A stretch of 64,000 bases of DNA from Sedimentitalea sp042687825 (GTDB lineage: Bacteria > Pseudomonadota > Alphaproteobacteria > Rhodobacterales > Rhodobacteraceae): the NCBI RefSeq assembly GCF_042687825.1, contig NZ_JBHUQE010000015.1, forward strand, positions 14,598 through 78,597, in the 5' to 3' direction. Shown piece by piece: positions 63,172 through 64,000 of this stretch. The notes beneath the pieces were generated by a model. It was given only the letters and a program-made list of their open reading frames with translations, ran no database searches and had not been told where the DNA came from. The stretch's first letter is position 1, and every line of letters starts with the position of its first letter. The translations under genes and the position numbers were made by a program.

Positions 63172-63225
63172 TCTCGGAATAAACCTGCCTGACCCGTCGC
63201 ACTTGTCGTGATACGCAGGCCGTGC

Positions 63226-63612
63226 TCAGGCGGCGCGGGCGACCAGCGGATCGGCGATCAGGTCTTCGGCAACCTCTTCCAGAACGGCGGCGGCCTGCTC
63301 GGGGTCATAGTCCGTGGCATAGCGCTTGCGCACGCCGTGATCGGACAGCAGGTGATAGCGGTCCGCCGTCACGCCATGCCGCGCGAGACAGTTCTTGACG
63401 CAGGCCAGCGCACAGCCATCCAGCGCCACGATCGGGCGGCCCGACGTGGCGACCCGCACCAGCTTTGGCACGTCACCGCCAACCCCGGCAATGCAGGACA
63501 TCTCGGCCAGCCCGCGGCGGTCCAAAGCAACGGCCAGATGATTGGCCATCTGGGCGGCGCTGGAACAGCCCGAACAGGAATAGACAAGCGGCAGGTGATC
63601 GCGGGACGGCAT
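63226..63612 (-). CDS. DGC-domain putative zinc-binding protein
   Basis: 128 residues from ATG 63612 (GGAG seven bases upstream). The DGC motif is in DGCALACVKNC, and the N-terminal YSCSGCSS holds another Cys pair, so at least five cysteines could bind zinc. The family is found near metal and redox genes; its role is unknown. A PhaR-type palindrome lies 77 bp upstream. Confidence 0.85.
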   Translation of the reverse strand: MPSRDHLPLVYSCSGCSSAAQMANHLAVALDRRGLAEMSCIAGVGGDVPKLVRVATSGRPIVALDGCALACVKNCLARHGVTADRYHLLSDHGVRKRYATDYDPEQAAAVLEEVAEDLIADPLVARAA

Positions 63613-63688
63613 TACAGACTCCATATGCAGGACGGAACGGGGGCAATTGGTACGCAGAATGCGGATTCCCAGCGGCCCTGTCAAGAAA

Positions 63689-63707
63689 ATTGCTGCGTTG
63701 CAGCAAT
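63689..63707. promoter_or_regulatory. PhaR-type palindrome upstream of the DGC gene
   Basis: ATTGCTGC-GTT-GCAGCAAT, a perfect 8-bp inverted repeat with a 3-bp centre containing CTGC-N3-GCAG. Same motif as 45033-45047. Confidence 0.45.
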
Positions 63708-63977
63708 TCGTGATCGGCTGGACCGAGGCGCGCGGAGCCACAGAGGGCGAGACCAACAAGCGGTGTCGTTCATTCACAGCGCCGCGCCCGAACCGAGGGG
63801 CCGGTGCTGAAAGCGCCCGCCCCGTGGGGGCGGTTCGGGCGCTGCCCATTCGAAGATTCGGCAGCCTGAAGGCATAGTGCAAAATCGCTGGAGAAAAGGT
63901 CACGACAGAATACCAGAACACTCCCTTCGCTAATTCTAATCTTTCAGGCGATATGCTGTCGCTCTTCCCTTTCGTCC

Positions 63978-64000
63978 GGCCTTGTTGCACAAATCGGTTG
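63978..64000 (+). mobile_element. possible IS5-family terminal inverted repeat at window edge
   Basis: GGCCTTGTTGCACAAATC resembles the terminal repeat of IS5-like elements that begin GG(C/G)(C/T)TTGTTG. Only 23 bases are available, so this is a pattern match from memory. Confidence 0.35.

Larger units (their letters stand above)
63613..64000. other. 388-bp region upstream of the DGC gene to window end
   Basis: No gene is supported. It holds the palindrome at 63689-63707, a strong GC hairpin at 63812-63842 (AGCGCCCG/CGGGCGCT with a nested CCCC/GGGG stem), and an AT-richer stretch. The final 23 bases resemble an insertion sequence end. Confidence 0.5.

Noticed and set aside
1..64000. CRISPR arrays, rRNA genes, prophage genes
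   Set aside because: No regularly spaced repeats, rRNA signatures, capsid or integrase genes were seen.

Overview
The window is a GC-rich chromosome segment of an alphaproteobacterium, most likely Rhodobacterales (Rhodobacter/Roseobacter group). The evidence is a long mraZ-to-lpxC division and cell-wall cluster of the type seen in that order (with DUF2484 between murC and murB), a bolA/J-domain/cobS/cobT neighbourhood, an LpxC-type Gram-negative outer membrane, and above all a DUF1127 gene followed by paired hairpins with CCTCCTCCC in their loops. That last arrangement is the ccaF1-CcsR ('cuckoo RNA') locus known from Rhodobacter sphaeroides. No genus can be named from the sequence alone.

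Layout. 1-3.2 kb: end of a TPR protein cut by the window edge, a hotdog thioesterase, a DUF4177 protein, bolA and a J-domain protein. 3.2-6.3 kb: a less conserved stretch with a hydrolase-adenylate cyclase fusion and a secreted esterase. 6.4-9.3 kb: cobS and cobT, the chaperone-like subunits of aerobic cobaltochelatase. 9.3-14 kb: a small secreted protein, an M24B aminopeptidase, a DUF427 protein and a ClC channel that carries an assembly artefact. 14-43.2 kb: the dcw cluster, almost all on the minus strand. In transcription order it is mraZ, rsmH, ftsL, ftsI, murE, murF, mraY, [TPR membrane protein], murD, [flavoprotein on the plus strand], ftsW, murG, murC, [APC permease, DUF2484, small membrane protein, Ala-rich protein], murB, ddl, ftsQ, ftsA, ftsZ, lpxC, bamD, recN. 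Several genes are coupled by ATGA or GTGA overlaps.

43.2-50.2 kb: the dcw promoter region, mrp, ccaF1 with two tandem cuckoo RNAs, uvrD, an FMN-dependent alpha-hydroxy-acid dehydrogenase and a degenerate receiver protein. 50.2-54.6 kb: pyruvate carboxylase, a YjbR-type protein and tRNA-Gly(GCC). 54.8-60.7 kb: tadA, a rluB-type pseudouridine synthase, and a membrane-stress operon of a 29-aa membrane peptide, XpaC, TelA, a DUF2927 lipoprotein and an SPFH-GYF protein. 60.7-64 kb: small membrane proteins, an alpha/beta hydrolase, an entericidin-like lipoprotein and a DGC-type cysteine-rich protein. The last bases may be the end of an insertion sequence.

Regulation visible in the DNA: two perfect TTAA-N7-TTAA sites (CtrA-type), one upstream of mraZ and one in the divergent region between the degenerate receiver gene and pyc; a three-unit 10-bp GGG repeat resembling a MraZ operator upstream of mraZ; two CTGC-N3-GCAG palindromes (PhaR-type); and a perfect TATAAT inside an inverted repeat upstream of ftsZ. 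The main system here is the ccaF1/cuckoo RNA locus. It is known from a relative, but this copy has unusual additions: a spacer with two extra hairpins and a neighbouring hairpin that displays GGAGGA, the complement of the anti-Shine-Dalgarno loops.
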